DNA of 64,000 bases from Solen grandis. Its lineage: Eukaryota; Mollusca; Bivalvia; Adapedonta; Solenidae. The position numbers were made by a program, and so were the translations under genes. Position 1 is the stretch's first letter, and each line of letters opens with the position of its first letter. The notes under the pieces were generated by a model. The model worked only from the letters and a program-made list of their open reading frames with translations. It was not told where the DNA came from and made no database searches. Of this stretch, positions 34,766-46,800 are shown in pieces. The stretch covers positions 63,229,909 to 63,293,908 of the forward strand of contig CM037782.1 of NCBI GenBank assembly GCA_021229015.1. Direction: 5' to 3'.

Positions 34766-36259
34766 GGGTACGCTTGTTTAGCTAGTAATATCAATATGAT
34801 ATAAGTAAAAAGTTGTTTGCAATTTATATGACTAATACATAGCTGTAAACTTACATATTTTCCGAAAATGCTTCAATGAACGTGAAAGCGAAAGTAGGAT
34901 ATTTCTCGAAAATTCTTACACTTGGGTTTATATTCGTATTATTGATGTAACTTCCTTATACTTTCATCAATTTCAAAACTCTGGGTACCAAAATAATCGT
35001 CTTAAAATTCTCTACATCTCACTCGCTTAAGGTGTGGACTTATTTCTAATGAGCTTTGAGATATTAGCCGTAGAACTTTGACAACACGGCAGAATCGCTG
35101 AAATTCTACATGTTTAAATTCTTATTTTTGATGTAACTTCCTTATACTTTGATCAATTTCAAAACTTAAGGTACCAAAATAATCGTCTGAAAATTCTCTA
35201 CATTTCACACGCTTTATGTTTAGGAATATTTTTAATACTTTTTGAGATATAAGCTTTTAAACCTCCTGAAGAATGAAAAATCACCAAAGCTATATGCACG
35301 AACTTCGTTTTTTCCCCATAACTCCATGAATCTTAGGTCAATCATTAAACTTTAAGCATCAAAAGAACGGCACAACATTGCTCTACAAATAATATTCATC
35401 ATCATATTTTCAAAAATCAAAAGTTTTCGAGATATAAACTGTTAAACACACTGGGGGTTACCAAATTTTCATGTTTCCGCCATAACTCAACCGATTCAAC
35501 CCCGATCATCAAAAACTAAATATCATCTGAAAGGTCTTTCTAAGCACTATAAATTATACGCATAGTGTCTCGATAGATTAATTACCGTTTTTGAGATATT
35601 TAGGGCCGAAGAAAAACCCGATAATTGATATATGACCTTGACCTTTGGGATTTTCCGGAAACGGAAGTGACATACCTCCATATAATCTAATATTGCATCT
35701 TCAGACAAAATTTGAAGCAAATCATACAAAAAATAAAGCCTACAGGGCTTAAAAACCGTTAAGTTTTAATACGAAAGTTTTATTAGCATAATGACGTCAT
35801 GTGACGTCATATGACGTTCATTCTTTTGGAATGTAAAGAAGACCTAGAGACTAATATTCAGTTTAAATATCAGCTTTCTAGCTTTTCTGGAAGCGATTTT
35901 ATACGCATTTGAAATTTGACGTCATTAGTTCGAATCTTGGATTCGCCATAAAACCTTTGCCTTTTTGAATTTGGAAAAACGGACACAGCGATGCACAATA
36001 AGAGCATAACATACACATTCTGTGAAAATTTGATGAAAATCGGTCCAGCAATAATGGCTGTAGACCGCGTACAAACTTTTTCACCCGACGTCAAATCTAA
36101 CGTTATATGACGTCATATGAATATGAAATTCATTGCATCCGAAAGCTCATGGTTTGAAATATATGCCATAAAAATTTCATTGTTCTGAGTTAATGGCAAC
36201 ACCTCGAACTTAACACAAATATAAGAGGAAGAAAAAAAGAATAAGAAGAAGAAGAATAA
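34766..36259 (-). mobile_element. Helitron-like element 5' part with mixed modules
   Basis: Contains two 208-bp repeats ('GATGTAACTTCCTTATACTT' at about 34945 and 35130), a third module type ('GTCTTTCTAAGCACTATAA' with TATGACCTTGACCTTTGG near 35630), and one second-subfamily CRE module (35790-36120). It ends in an AAG/AAT tail adjoining CTAG at 36260. The 3' end is missing. Confidence 0.65.
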
Positions 36260-39017
36260 CTAGAATCGCAATCGCGATATCATCGGTTTTCGCAAAAGCA
36301 ATTCCATTCAGTTCACGAGTCGCATGATTCGAAAAATATTTCTTCGTTCAATGGCTTGTTTATAATGTTAACAGCGATCTTTCAAACACTTTTGTCACAA
36401 TGTTTAAGAAGACTTTTTACCCAAAAGATTTTTGAGTATTACCTGTCAGTTATGTAGTCGCGATATCATCAGTTTTCATGAAAGCAATTCCATTCAGTTC
36501 ACGAGTCGCATGTTTCAAAAAACATATTTCTTCGTTCAATGTCTTGTTGAATACTGTTAACAGTGATCTTTCAAACACTTTTGTCGCAATGTTTAAGAAG
36601 ACTTTTTACCCAAAAGATTTTTGAGTATTACCTGTCAGTTATGTAGTCGCGATATCATCGGTTTTCATGAAAGCAATTCCATTCAGTTCACGAGTCGCAT
36701 GATTCAAAAACATTTCTTAGTTCAATTGCTTGTTGATACTGTTAACAGTGATCTTTGAAACATTTTTGTCGCAATGTTTAAGCAGACTTTTTACCAAGAA
36801 GAACACTTTTAAGTATTACCTGTCTGTTATGTAGTCGCAAACTTGAAAACCTTTTTTACGGACTTCGGGTACTGCAACGTTATATGTGTGTGTTGCTTTA
36901 TGATGGCGACATACGACAATTGTACTCGATAAACAAGAATTGCAAACGACAAACAACAGTTTAAAATAACACGCGACAATGTATTATGCAAATCAACACT
37001 ATTACAGACTAATGTTACATTGAATTACTATCATTTTCATGAAATATCGCTTTGATTTTTAGTGTTGTTTCAAATTGATGTCACCAAGAAACAGAATGCA
37101 TAAAATTGCATAAAATCAGACTTCAATTATTTTAGTTATAAAGAGTGATTTCAAGCCAAGCGCCCCCAAGCGGCAAAACGAGAAACAAAATTGGGTAAAT
37201 ATTTTCTATTAGGTATCTAGCAATGCAGCAAATGGTTCAATCAAGTATACAAGTCGCACTAGTCAAACATTCTATTCCTTATATATCAAAATTTGAAGTA
37301 TAAAACCTGATTTACAATTGTTCTAAAGAGGATCAATATTTGGGCTGCCGTAAAATGACGAAATCAAGTTCATTCTTCAAAAACTAAACATCACTGGAAA
37401 GGGCTCTTCAAGAACTAAAACTTTTGTTCATACACTTTCAATAAAATAGTTTTTGTTTTTGAGCTATTTTGAGCCGAATAAAAACACAGTAATCGTAATA
37501 TGACCTTGACCTTTGCAATTTCATTTTAACTTCTTAATTGTGGGGTCCTTTCAAACATAACAATACATAACATGTGAAAATTTCATGAAGAATGAACAGA
37601 AAATAAAGTCAGGAGCGACAAAAAAACATGTTTTTGAAATTTTAATTTTTCCTAAAATTTAGTGAAGTTTGACCTTTTTCTAGAGGAAAAACCATGCATT
37701 TCTTAAATTCGCCACCCCATATATTTTGTGCGTATATGTCTTGCAAATCATTTGCAGCAAACAGAATTCTTCTATCTGATTTCTAACAAAAATGGATAGG
37801 TTTTTCGTAGACCTACCCTCATTTGCAGTTTTTTTACGAGATTCGAACTTTCAACCTTCCGTTACTAGCTCAAAAAGTTTCAGCCACTCATACCTAGAAA
37901 CTATCATATTTTATTAGGCTATCAACAAGGAACATAATTCAATTAACCGCATTTGGATCAGGCTTCAACTTTTTGAGTTATAAGCAAAAGAATGATTTCA
38001 AGAAAAGCGCCCCCTAGCGGCAAAATGAGATAGATAATTGATTAAAATTTTACTGTTTGGTACCTAGCAAAGCAGCAAATAGTTCAATCAAGTATACTAG
38101 TCGCACAAGTCAAACTTTTTATTCTTGTGTATCAGAATTTGAAGCATAAAACCTGATTTACAATTATTCCAAAAAAGGATCAAACTTTGGACTGCCGTAT
38201 AATGACCAAATCAAGTCCGATCTTCAAAAACTAAACATCACTGGAAAGAGCTCTTTAAGAACTAAAACTTTTGTTCATATACTCTCAATTAAATATTTTT
38301 AGTTTTGGAGCTATTTGTGGCCGAATAAAAACACAATAATCGTAATATGACCTTGACCTTTTCAAATTTCTTTTAATTTTTTTATTGTGAGGCCCTTTCA
38401 AACATAGCAATACATATTGTGTGAAAATATCATGAAGAATGAACAGAAAATAAAGTCAGGAGCGACAAAAACATGTTTTTGAAATTTTAATTTTTCCTAA
38501 AATTTAGTGAAGTTTGACCGTTTCTAGAGGACAAACCACGCATTTCCTTAATTCGCCACCCCATATATTTTGTGCGTATATGTCTTGCAAATCGTATGCA
38601 GCAAACAGAATTCTTCTATCTGATCTCTAACAAAAGTGGGTAGGTTTTTCGTAGACCTACCCTCATTATTTCACTTTTTTCCAAGGTTCGAACATTCAAC
38701 CTCTCCTAGAACAATTTTTTTCCCGTACCCGATGATGAGATTTCCATCATATTTGATTGGGCTGTCAACAAGGAACATTATGTAAAACACCGCATCTAAA
38801 TCAGGTTTCAAATTTTTGAGTTATTAGCAAAACAGTGATTACATGCATTGCGCCCCCTAGTGGCTAAATCTGAAACAAAAGTGAAAAGTTTGACCATTTA
38901 GGCACATGTTCAGATAAAGATGACTCCATGCCCAAAATTTCATAGCTGTAGCTTTTTTCATCTGGCCGCTAGGCTGGACACAAAAATGGGTGGAATTGGA
39001 AAAATAATAAAAATAAA
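36260..39017 (-). mobile_element. Family 2 Helitron-like element
   Basis: CTAG at 36260-36263 next to a different hairpin (ATCGC-AATC-GCGAT) and a different arm, GGTTTTCGC. The 3' region (36275-36840) is three tandem copies of a 186-189 bp unit that itself includes the hairpin half CGATATCATCGGTTTTC. Then two 844-bp modules carrying 'CGCCACCCCATATATTTTGT', a GCGCCCCCTAGCGG-like motif and TATGACCTTGACCTTTGC. Tail 'AATAATAAAAATAAA' meets CTAG at 39018. Confidence 0.75.
36275..36840 (-). repeat. 186-189 bp tandem repeat, three copies
   Basis: Starts at 36275, 36461 and 36650 with CGATATCATC; each contains 'GAAAGCAATTCCATTCAG' and 'CACTTTTGTCGCAATGTT' or variants. It amplifies the sequence right inside the element's 3' terminus. 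Confidence 0.85.
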
Positions 39018-41552
39018 CTAGAACCGCAAAGCGGCATCTTGGTTTTCGCTTTAACTTGACTAGTAAGAGTACTGGTTTCAACTGCAGACATAATTGATTG
39101 ATATTAACTTTATTCGAATATTTTTGTTAATTGATCAAATTAAGTCCGATCTTCAAAAACTAAACATCATTAGAACGATCTCTTCACGAACTAGAACTTT
39201 TGTTCATATACTTTCTATAAAATATTTCTAGATTTGAAGCTATTTTGTGCCGATAAAAATAATCGGTATTATGACCTTGACCTTTGCATATTTTCATCGT
39301 TATTTACTATGAGTTTATTTGTATTATTTAAATGCATAAACAGTGAAAAAATGATGAAGATTGAACAAAAATAAAGTCAGGAGCTGCAAAAAAGAAGCAA
39401 CATATGGATTTACAATTGTTTGATAAAAGGATCAAATTTTCGACTGTAGTAATTTTATCAAATGAAGTCCGATCTTCAAAAACTAAACACCAATGGAAAG
39501 ATCTCTTCACAAACTCAAACATTTGTTCATATACCTTCTTTAAAATATTTTTAGATTTGAAGCTATTTTGTGCCGATAAAAATAACAATAATCGGTATTA
39601 TGACCTTGACCTTTGCATATTTTCATCGTTATTTACTATGAGTTTGTTTGTATTATTTAAATGCATAAACAGTGAAAATATGATGAAGATTGAACAAAAA
39701 ATAAAGTCAGGAGCTGCAAAAAAGAGGAAACATACGGATTTACAATTGTTTGATAAAAGGATCAAACTTTGGACTAAGGTTATTTGATCAAATGAAGTCA
39801 GATCTTCAAAAACTAAACACCAATGGAAAGATCTCTTCACAGACTAAAACTTTTGTTCATATACTTTCTATAAAATATTTTTAGATTTGGAACTATTTTA
39901 TGCCGATAAAAATAATAATAATTGGTATATGACCTTGACCTTTGCATATTATGCTTGTTTTTTTTCTAGGATTTTATTTGTTTGATAAAAATGCATAAAC
40001 AGTGAAATAATGATGAAGATTGAACAAAAAATAAAGTCAGGAGCAGCAAAAAAGAGGAAACATATGGATATACAATTGTTTGATAAGAGGATCAAACTTT
40101 GGACTGTGGTCATTTGATCAAATGAAGTCCGATCTTCAAAAACTAAACATTTATGGAAAGATCTCCTCACAACCTCAAACTTTTGTTCATATACTTTCTA
40201 TAAAATATTTTAGATTTGGAGCTATTTTATGCCGATATAAATAATAATAATTGGTATATGACCTTGACCTTTGCATATTATGGGTGATTTTTTTTCTATG
40301 ATTTTATTTGATTGATAAAAATGCATAAACAGTGAAATAATGATGAAGATTGAACAAAAAATAAAGTCAGGAGCAGCAAAAAAGAGGAAACATATGGATA
40401 TACAATTGTTTGATAAGAGGATCAAACTTTGGACTGTGGTCATTTGATCAAATGAAGTCCGATCTTCAAAAACTAAACATTTATGGAAAGATCTCCTCAC
40501 AACCTCAAACTTTTGTTCATATACTTTCTATAAAATATTTTTAGATTTGGAGCTATTTTATGCCGATATAAATAATAATAATTGGTATATGACCTTGACC
40601 TTTGCATATTATGGGTGATTTTTTTTCTATGATTTTATTTGATTGATAAAAATGCATAAACAGTGAAATAATGATGAAGATTGAACAAAAAATAAAGTCA
40701 GGAGCAGCAAAAAAGAGGAAACATATGGATATACAATTTTTGATAAAGGATCAAACTTTGGACTGTGGTCATTTGATCAAATGAAGTCGTCTTCAAAAAC
40801 TAAACATTTATGGAAAGATCTCCTCACAACCTCAAACTTTTGTTCATATACTTTCTATAAAATATTTTTAGATTTGGAGCTATTTTATGCCGATATAAAT
40901 AATAATAATTGGTATATGACCTTGACCTTTGCATATTATGGGTGATTTTTTTTCTATGATTTTATTTGATTGATAAAAATGCATTAACAGTGAAAAGATG
41001 ATGAAGATTGAACAAAAAATAAAGTCAGGAGCTGCAAATAACCTTAAAAGTCATGCTTTTAAAATGTTGATTTTTCGAAAATATTGGTTATGTTTGCCCG
41101 CGTACTGTGGACAAACCATGCATTTCTCAAAATCGCCACCCCATATATTTTGTGCGTATATGCCTTGCAAATCATATGCAACAAACAAAATTCTTCTATC
41201 TCATCTCTGAATAAATGGGCACGTTTTTGGTAGACCTACCCTCATTTCACAGTTTTTTTCGAGATTCGAACTTTCAACTTCCTGTAGCACGAAAGTTTTA
41301 TATACGCAAATTTTTGGAACCTATCATCTTTTATTGGGCTATTTACAAGGAACATTGTGCAAAAACCGCATTTGAATCGGACTTCAAATAATGGAGATAT
41401 TGCTTATTAAATATTTTCATATAAAACGCCCCCTGGCGGGAAAATCAAAGCAAAAATGAAAATTATCTCGACGTTAGGATCATCTTCAAATACGTGGTTA
41501 TTACTGATAAAAGTTTCATAGATGTGGCTTTTCTCACCTCGGAGAAAAAAGG

Positions 41553-41583
<31 letters not shown>

Positions 41584-41650
41584 AACAGAACGAAACAATA
41601 GGTTTTCGCAGAAAAAAAAAAAAAAAAAAAAAAAAGAAACAGAAGAAGAA
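39018..41650 (-). mobile_element. Family 2 Helitron-like element with 330-bp tandem modules
   Basis: CTAG at 39018-39021, hairpin CCGC-AAA-GCGG, arm GGTTTTCGC. The body is the 330-bp array, then a half module with a CTCF-core-like motif (41426-41439). The 5' end is at poly(A) tracts 41553-41581 and 41612-41635 with GGTTTTCGC hairpins. Confidence 0.75.
39121..41040 (-). repeat. 330-bp tandem array, six units
   Basis: The string CTTCAAAAAC recurs at 39151, 39474, 39804, 40134, 40464 and 40791: spacings 323, 330, 330, 330 and 327. Each unit holds ATGACCTTGACCTTTGCATA. The units starting at 40134 and 40464 are almost identical, a recent expansion; the last lacks a few bases. Confidence 0.9.
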
Positions 41651-41654
41651 CAAT

Positions 41655-41682
41655 AGGTTTTCGCACTGCGATGCGAAAACCT
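41655..41682 (-). mobile_element. Hairpin unit, GGTTTTCGC class
   Basis: AGGTTTTCGC-(ACTGCGAT)-GCGAAAACCT, preceded by 'AACAGAAGAAGAACAAT'. A truncated sister unit lies at about 41597-41611. Confidence 0.75.
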
Positions 41683-41692
41683 AATAATTCTA

Positions 41693-43380
41693 CTTGAGGC
41701 TGAAAGCCCCTAATAAAAGTTTGAAGAAAGCCGTTATAACTAAGGCAATGTGCTTATCGGTCCTGGTGTACACCATTGCATCCTAAAATGCACCTCATTC
41801 TCTCAAATACGCATCGCAATTCACCTTTCAACACGGGCACTCTTTCCTGCGTAGGAACGTCCGGATCGTGGGTAACCAACCCAATAACCGCCTTCTTCCC
41901 TTACTTCAAATTGCTAGATTTTCGTATACAAGCCCTTATCCGAAAAACATGAATATCTGCCATGTTTGTTGACGGAATCACTTGAATTTTTCAGGACTTT
42001 TTGCACATTGTAGTCTACGGCATTCTTGCAAATTTCAACTTCAAACATCAACTTGTCGATTTTATATGTTTTAAATTGCTTAAATATGTATGAAAACGTG
42101 ACCAAACAAGTATTCCTTGCAGTATACATCACTTCACTTTTCAGTGTGTTAATGCTGAAGAAATCATAATTTTTGACTCAAAGTTCATGAAACTACAGCG
42201 TTTCAATTTCGTTAAAAGTACACTTTTCGCCTTTCTATCATAACTCAACCAATTCAACCCCGATCTTCAAAAACTAAACACCAATGGAAAGACCTCTTCA
42301 CAAACTAAAACTTTTATTCATATACTTTCTATAAAATATTTTTAGATTTGAAGCTATTTCGTGCCGATAAAAATAACAATAATCGGTATAATGACCTTGA
42401 CCTTTGCATATTTTCATCGTTATTTACTATGTGTTTATTTGTATTATTTAAATGCATAAACAGTGAAAAAATGATGAAGATTGAACAAAAAATAAAGTTA
42501 GGAGCTGCAAAAAAGAGGAAATATACGGATTTACAATTGTTTGATAAAAGGATCAAACTTTGGACTGTGGTACTTTGATCAAATGAAGTCCGATCTTCAA
42601 AAACTAAACACCAATGGAAAGATCTCTTCACAAACTAAAACTTTTGTTCATATACTTTCTATAAAATATTTTTAGATTTGGAGCTATTTTATGCCGATAA
42701 GAATAATAATAATTGGTATATGACCTTGACCTTTGCATATTATGTTTGATTTTTTTTCTATGAATTTATTTGTTTTATAAAAATGCATAAACAGTGAAAT
42801 AATGATGAAGATTGAACAAAAAATTAAGTCAGGAGCTGCAAAAAACCTTAAAAGTCATGCTTTTAAAATGTTGATTTTTCGAAAATATTGGTTAAGTTTG
42901 ACCGCATACTGTGGACAAACCATGCATTTCCCGAATTCGCCACCCCATATATTTTGTGCGTATATGTCTTGCAGATCATATGCAACAAACAAAATTCTCC
43001 TATCTCATCTCTGAATAAAATGGGTAGGTTTTTGGTAGACCTACCCTTATTTCACAGTTTTTGCGAGATTCGAACTTTCAACCTCCTGTAGCACGAAAGT
43101 TTTATATACGCAAATTTTTGGAACCTATCATATTTTATTGGGCTATTTACAAGGAACATTGTGCAATTTGAATCGGACCTCAAATAATGGAGATATTGCT
43201 TATTAAACATTTTCATATAAAACGCCCCCTGGCGGGAAAATCAAAACAAAAATGAAAATTTTCTCGACGTTAGGATCATCTTCAAGTACGTGGTTATTAC
43301 TGATAAAAGTTTCATAGATGTGGCTTTTATCACCTCGGAGCTATGCCGTTCACAAAAAAGGGTTAGAAAAAAAAAAAAAA
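41693..43380 (-). mobile_element. Family 2 related element without a clear 3' hairpin
   Basis: 41693-42240 is duplicated at 49531-50110 ('GAAAGCCGTTATAAC', 'TTGCTAGATTTTCGTATACA', 'CAGGACTTTTTGCACATTGT'). It is followed by two 330-bp type units (42250-42840) and a module with CGCCACCCCATATATTTTGT and ACGCCCCCTGGCGG (43222-43235). No standard CTAG hairpin was found at its left end, only 'TTGAGGCTGAAAGCCCCTAA'. Confidence 0.6.
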
Positions 43381-43384
43381 AAAA

Positions 43385-43809
43385 GAAACAGAAGAAGAAC
43401 AATAGGTTTTCGCACTGCGATGCGAAAACCTAAAAAAAAAACAAATCAACAGAAGAAGAACAATAGGTTTTCGCCCTGCAGAGGCGAAAACCTAATAAAA
43501 AAACAGTACAAACCCAATATGACTTTCTGCCAGTAGGCAGAAAGTCCTAATAAACAGTACAAACCCAATAGGACTTTCTGCTTTAGGCAGAAAGTCCTAA
43601 TAAAAAAACAGTACAAACCCAATAGGACTTTCTGCCGAAAGGGCAGAAAGTCCTAATAAACATAACAAACCCAATAGGACTTTCTGCTTTAGGCAGAAAG
43701 TCCTAATAAACATAACAAACCCAATAGGACTTTCTGCTTTAGGCAGAAAGTCCTAATAATAAACATAACAAACCCAATAGGACTTTCTGCTTTAGGCAGA
43801 AAGTCCTAA
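43385..43809 (-). repeat. Array of eight 50-60 bp hairpin units
   Basis: Two GGTTTTCGC-class units (hairpins at 43404-43431 and 43465-43493) are followed by six GGACTTTCTGC-class units (about 43518, 43570, 43624, 43675, 43725 and 43778), with spacers AACAGTACAAACCCAAT or AACATAACAAACCCAAT. Loops differ (CAGTA, TTTAG, CGAAAGG) while stems stay paired. The array ends at the CTAG at 43810. Confidence 0.85.
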
Positions 43810-44649
43810 CTAGATGTCATTCGTTTAAACGAATGATAGGACTTTCTGCAACATCTGCTTTATATAGTATATATAGAAGATGACATAATAGATAATCTGT
43901 CCAAATTGCAACTTTCTATCTCCTCTATTTCTATATAAAATAGAAACACAAATAGAACACATTCTGTGAATTTTAATAAAAGTCCGCCCATATCTTGCAC
44001 ATGTAGTTTACATACAAATTTATACTATGTCATATGACATGAAAGAAAAATGAAACAGTGTTCAAATGTAAGTTTCTAACTTTCATCACACATAGAATTT
44101 CATCACTCCAGCTCAGTTGTAACCTTGTTTAATTTTAGCCTCAGTAGGAAGAAGTATTGAATATTTGTATAGTGCTATATCCTTTCGACACCTGTAACGT
44201 AGTTAAACGTATTTAGTTATTTTGGCGTGTTTGGGCTTCCGTAGTTTTGCCATAAATTCCTGGAATTTCGAACTATGGTGATATTTTGAAAGGTAACATC
44301 CCAGCCTACAAACTGATGCAATATGAATATCGTTAGCATAACAATGCAGTTTTTAGATGGTCTAAAATGTGGGGCTGCGTGTGAATTTTTCAAGCTTGCA
44401 AACTGCTCGCTAGCTACATAGTGTTGCAAATACGGATGTTTGTCTTGTGCCGTTGTACATGTATTAACTTCAATGCTTATTTTGGAAACAGTCAACATTC
44501 GACAAAAAACAAAAACAAAATCAAGATATAGCCCATCAATTGCAATTTGATATATTTTTTTTTAAGTCGTTGCGCAAGTATTTAAGCTTGGTGACCCCTG
44601 CGCGTGACCTTTTCCATATTTTTATGATGCATGATTATGAAATATCTTA
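43810..44649 (-). mobile_element. Helitron-like element 3' part carrying the duplicated cargo block
   Basis: CTAG at 43810-43813, perfect CATTCGT-TTAA-ACGAATG hairpin, arm AGGACTTTCTGC, then the 728-bp cargo block also found at 29649-30405. It stops abruptly at 44649, where an oppositely oriented element starts. Confidence 0.75.
44217..44498 (-). pseudogene. Unassigned open frame, second cargo copy
   Basis: 93 codons; the C-terminal two thirds equals the 29897-30124 frame, while the N-terminal 35 residues (MLTVSKISIEVNTCTTAQDK and onward) are opened by a one-base difference between the copies. Not recognised. Confidence 0.25.
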
Positions 44650-46275
44650 CGTCAAATTTCAAATACGCAAAACATCGATACTGGATGAGTTGATATTTGG
44701 ACTTAATATAAATATTAATGTCTTCTTTACATTCTGAACAGATGAACGTCTTATGGCGTCATATGTAAAAAAATGATTTGAAATGAAACGGGTTTTTAAG
44801 CCCTGTTTGCTTTATTTTTCTTTTAATTGGCATGAAATTTATACTGAAGGTGCATATTTCATGGGATATACTTCAGGTACTGAAATTTTCATTTCAGTTA
44901 TTTTCATTTGCCTATGACGTCAATCTTGACGTTGTGTAGAAAAGTTTGTACGCGGACTACAGCCAATATTTCTGGACCGATTTTCATGAAAATTTTACAG
45001 AATGTGTATATTACTGTTTATGCATCGCGGTGCCCGTTTTTCCAAATTTAGACTGAATATACGGCTCTACGCCTTCTATTAATTATGTGAAGTAAAACAT
45101 CATTTGACGTCATATGATGTCAAAAACGCAAAAAGAATTTCTTATTTCTATGCGTTGATTCTATATGTTGCCAAGGTCCAAGGACCATGAATATTTCATT
45201 GCCTATACTTCAGGTACTGAAATCTTCATTTCAACTATTTCACATGACTATGAAGTCATATGTCGTCAAACTTGACGTTGGGTAAAAAAGATTTTACGCG
45301 GTCTACAGCCATTACTTCTGGACCGATTTTCATGAAAATTTCACAGAATGTGTATATTACTCTTTAGTTGTGTATCTCGATGTCCGTTTTACCAAACTCG
45401 AAAAGGCAAAGGTTCTATTGCGAATCCAAGATTCAACCATTGGCGTCAAATTTCAAATACCTATTACCACGCTTCCAGATGAGTTAGAAAGCTGATATTT
45501 GGACTGAATATGAGTCTCTACGTATTCTTTGCATTCTGAGAAGATGAACGTCATATGGCGTCATGTGATGTTTTAAGTCCAAAACATTTTTTACTGAAAT
45601 TAAACGTTTTTACGGCTTATAGGCCTTATTTTTTGTTTTATTTGCATGAAATTTGTACTGAAGGTACATCGTTAAATCCTCTTGCGCGATGTCACTTCCG
45701 TTACCAGAAAAAGGCAACGGTCAAGGTCATATTTCAATTATCGTTTTTTTTTTCTTTGGCCTTAAGTATCTGTAAAATGATAATTATTATATGGAGACAC
45801 AATGCATATATTATGTAGTGCTTTAAAAGACCTTTCAGCTTTTGATGATCGGGATTGAAACAATCGAGTTATGGCTGAAATACGAAAATGCTGTTACCCT
45901 CAGTGCGTTTAACAGTTTATATCTAAAAAACTTTTGACTTTCGAAAATATGAATATGAATATTATTTGTGGAGGAATGTTTGGTCGTTCTTTTGATGCTT
46001 TAAGTTTTACGACTGACCCAAGAATCATGGAGTAATCCAAATAACGAAATTCGTGTAGGTTACTTTATGATAGACCCAAATATATTGTAATTGGATTAAA
46101 TGGATTTTCAAGACCCTTGTTTTGGTAACTATATTACTGAAAATGGTCAACTTGTAAGAAAGTGATGTCAAAATAAGAGATGATGTTTAGTTAATTTTGC
46201 CAGCTCAATTAAGCTTTTACGTTCGACAAAGCTAGCAGAAAGTCCTATCATTCGTATCAACGAATGAAATCTAGT
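44650..46275 (+). mobile_element. Helitron-like element on the plus strand
   Basis: Same modules in the opposite orientation ('GTACGCGGACTACAGCC', 'GAAAATTTTACAGAATGTG' and, near 45720, GGTCAAGGTCATATTTCAA). It ends in a plus-strand 3' terminus: GCAGAAAGTCCTAT, hairpin CATTCG-TATCAA-CGAATG, AAAT, CTAG at about 46272-46275, then T. No 5' tail was found at the left border. Confidence 0.75.
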
Positions 46276-46800
46276 TATTATCATAAGGCTATTTTTTTTT
46301 CTTCCTTTTGACGTTCAAATTAAAAAAGGTTGCGAATGAGACAGCAGCATGAAATTTTATCAATAGACTGACTTTGGCCCTTTCGAATGCAGCAATTTTT
46401 ATCATGTGACGTCACGTGACGTCCGGGTTTAAAAAAGCAACAAAAATTTCTACGCGGTCTTTAGCCATTATTTCTGAATCGATTTCATCAAAATTTCACA
46501 GAATGTGTATGTTATGTTATAGTTGTGCATCCGGGTGTCCGTTTTTCCAAATTCGAAAAGGCAAAGATTTTATGGCGAATCCAAGATTCGAACCATTGAC
46601 GTCAGATTTCAAATACGTATAAAATCGCTTCCAGATGAGTTAGAAAGCTGACATTTTGACAGAATATAAGTCTCCAATGGTGTTTTAAATTCTGTGAAGA
46701 TGGTCATTTGACGTCATATGACGTCATTAGGTGAAACAAATCTTACTTCTACGTGTTTACTTCTATATGTTGAAAACGCCCGAGTCTTTTCGAATTTGGA
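46276..46800 (+). mobile_element. Second plus-strand Helitron-like fragment
   Basis: Follows the CTAG directly with TTATTATC and a 'TTCTTCCTTTTGACG' 5'-like segment, then one second-subfamily module in plus orientation with TGACGTCACGTGACGTCC and ATGACGTCATTAG. Confidence 0.6.

Noticed and set aside
41407..41666. Phe-rich minus-strand frames
   Set aside because: They are translations of poly(A) runs.
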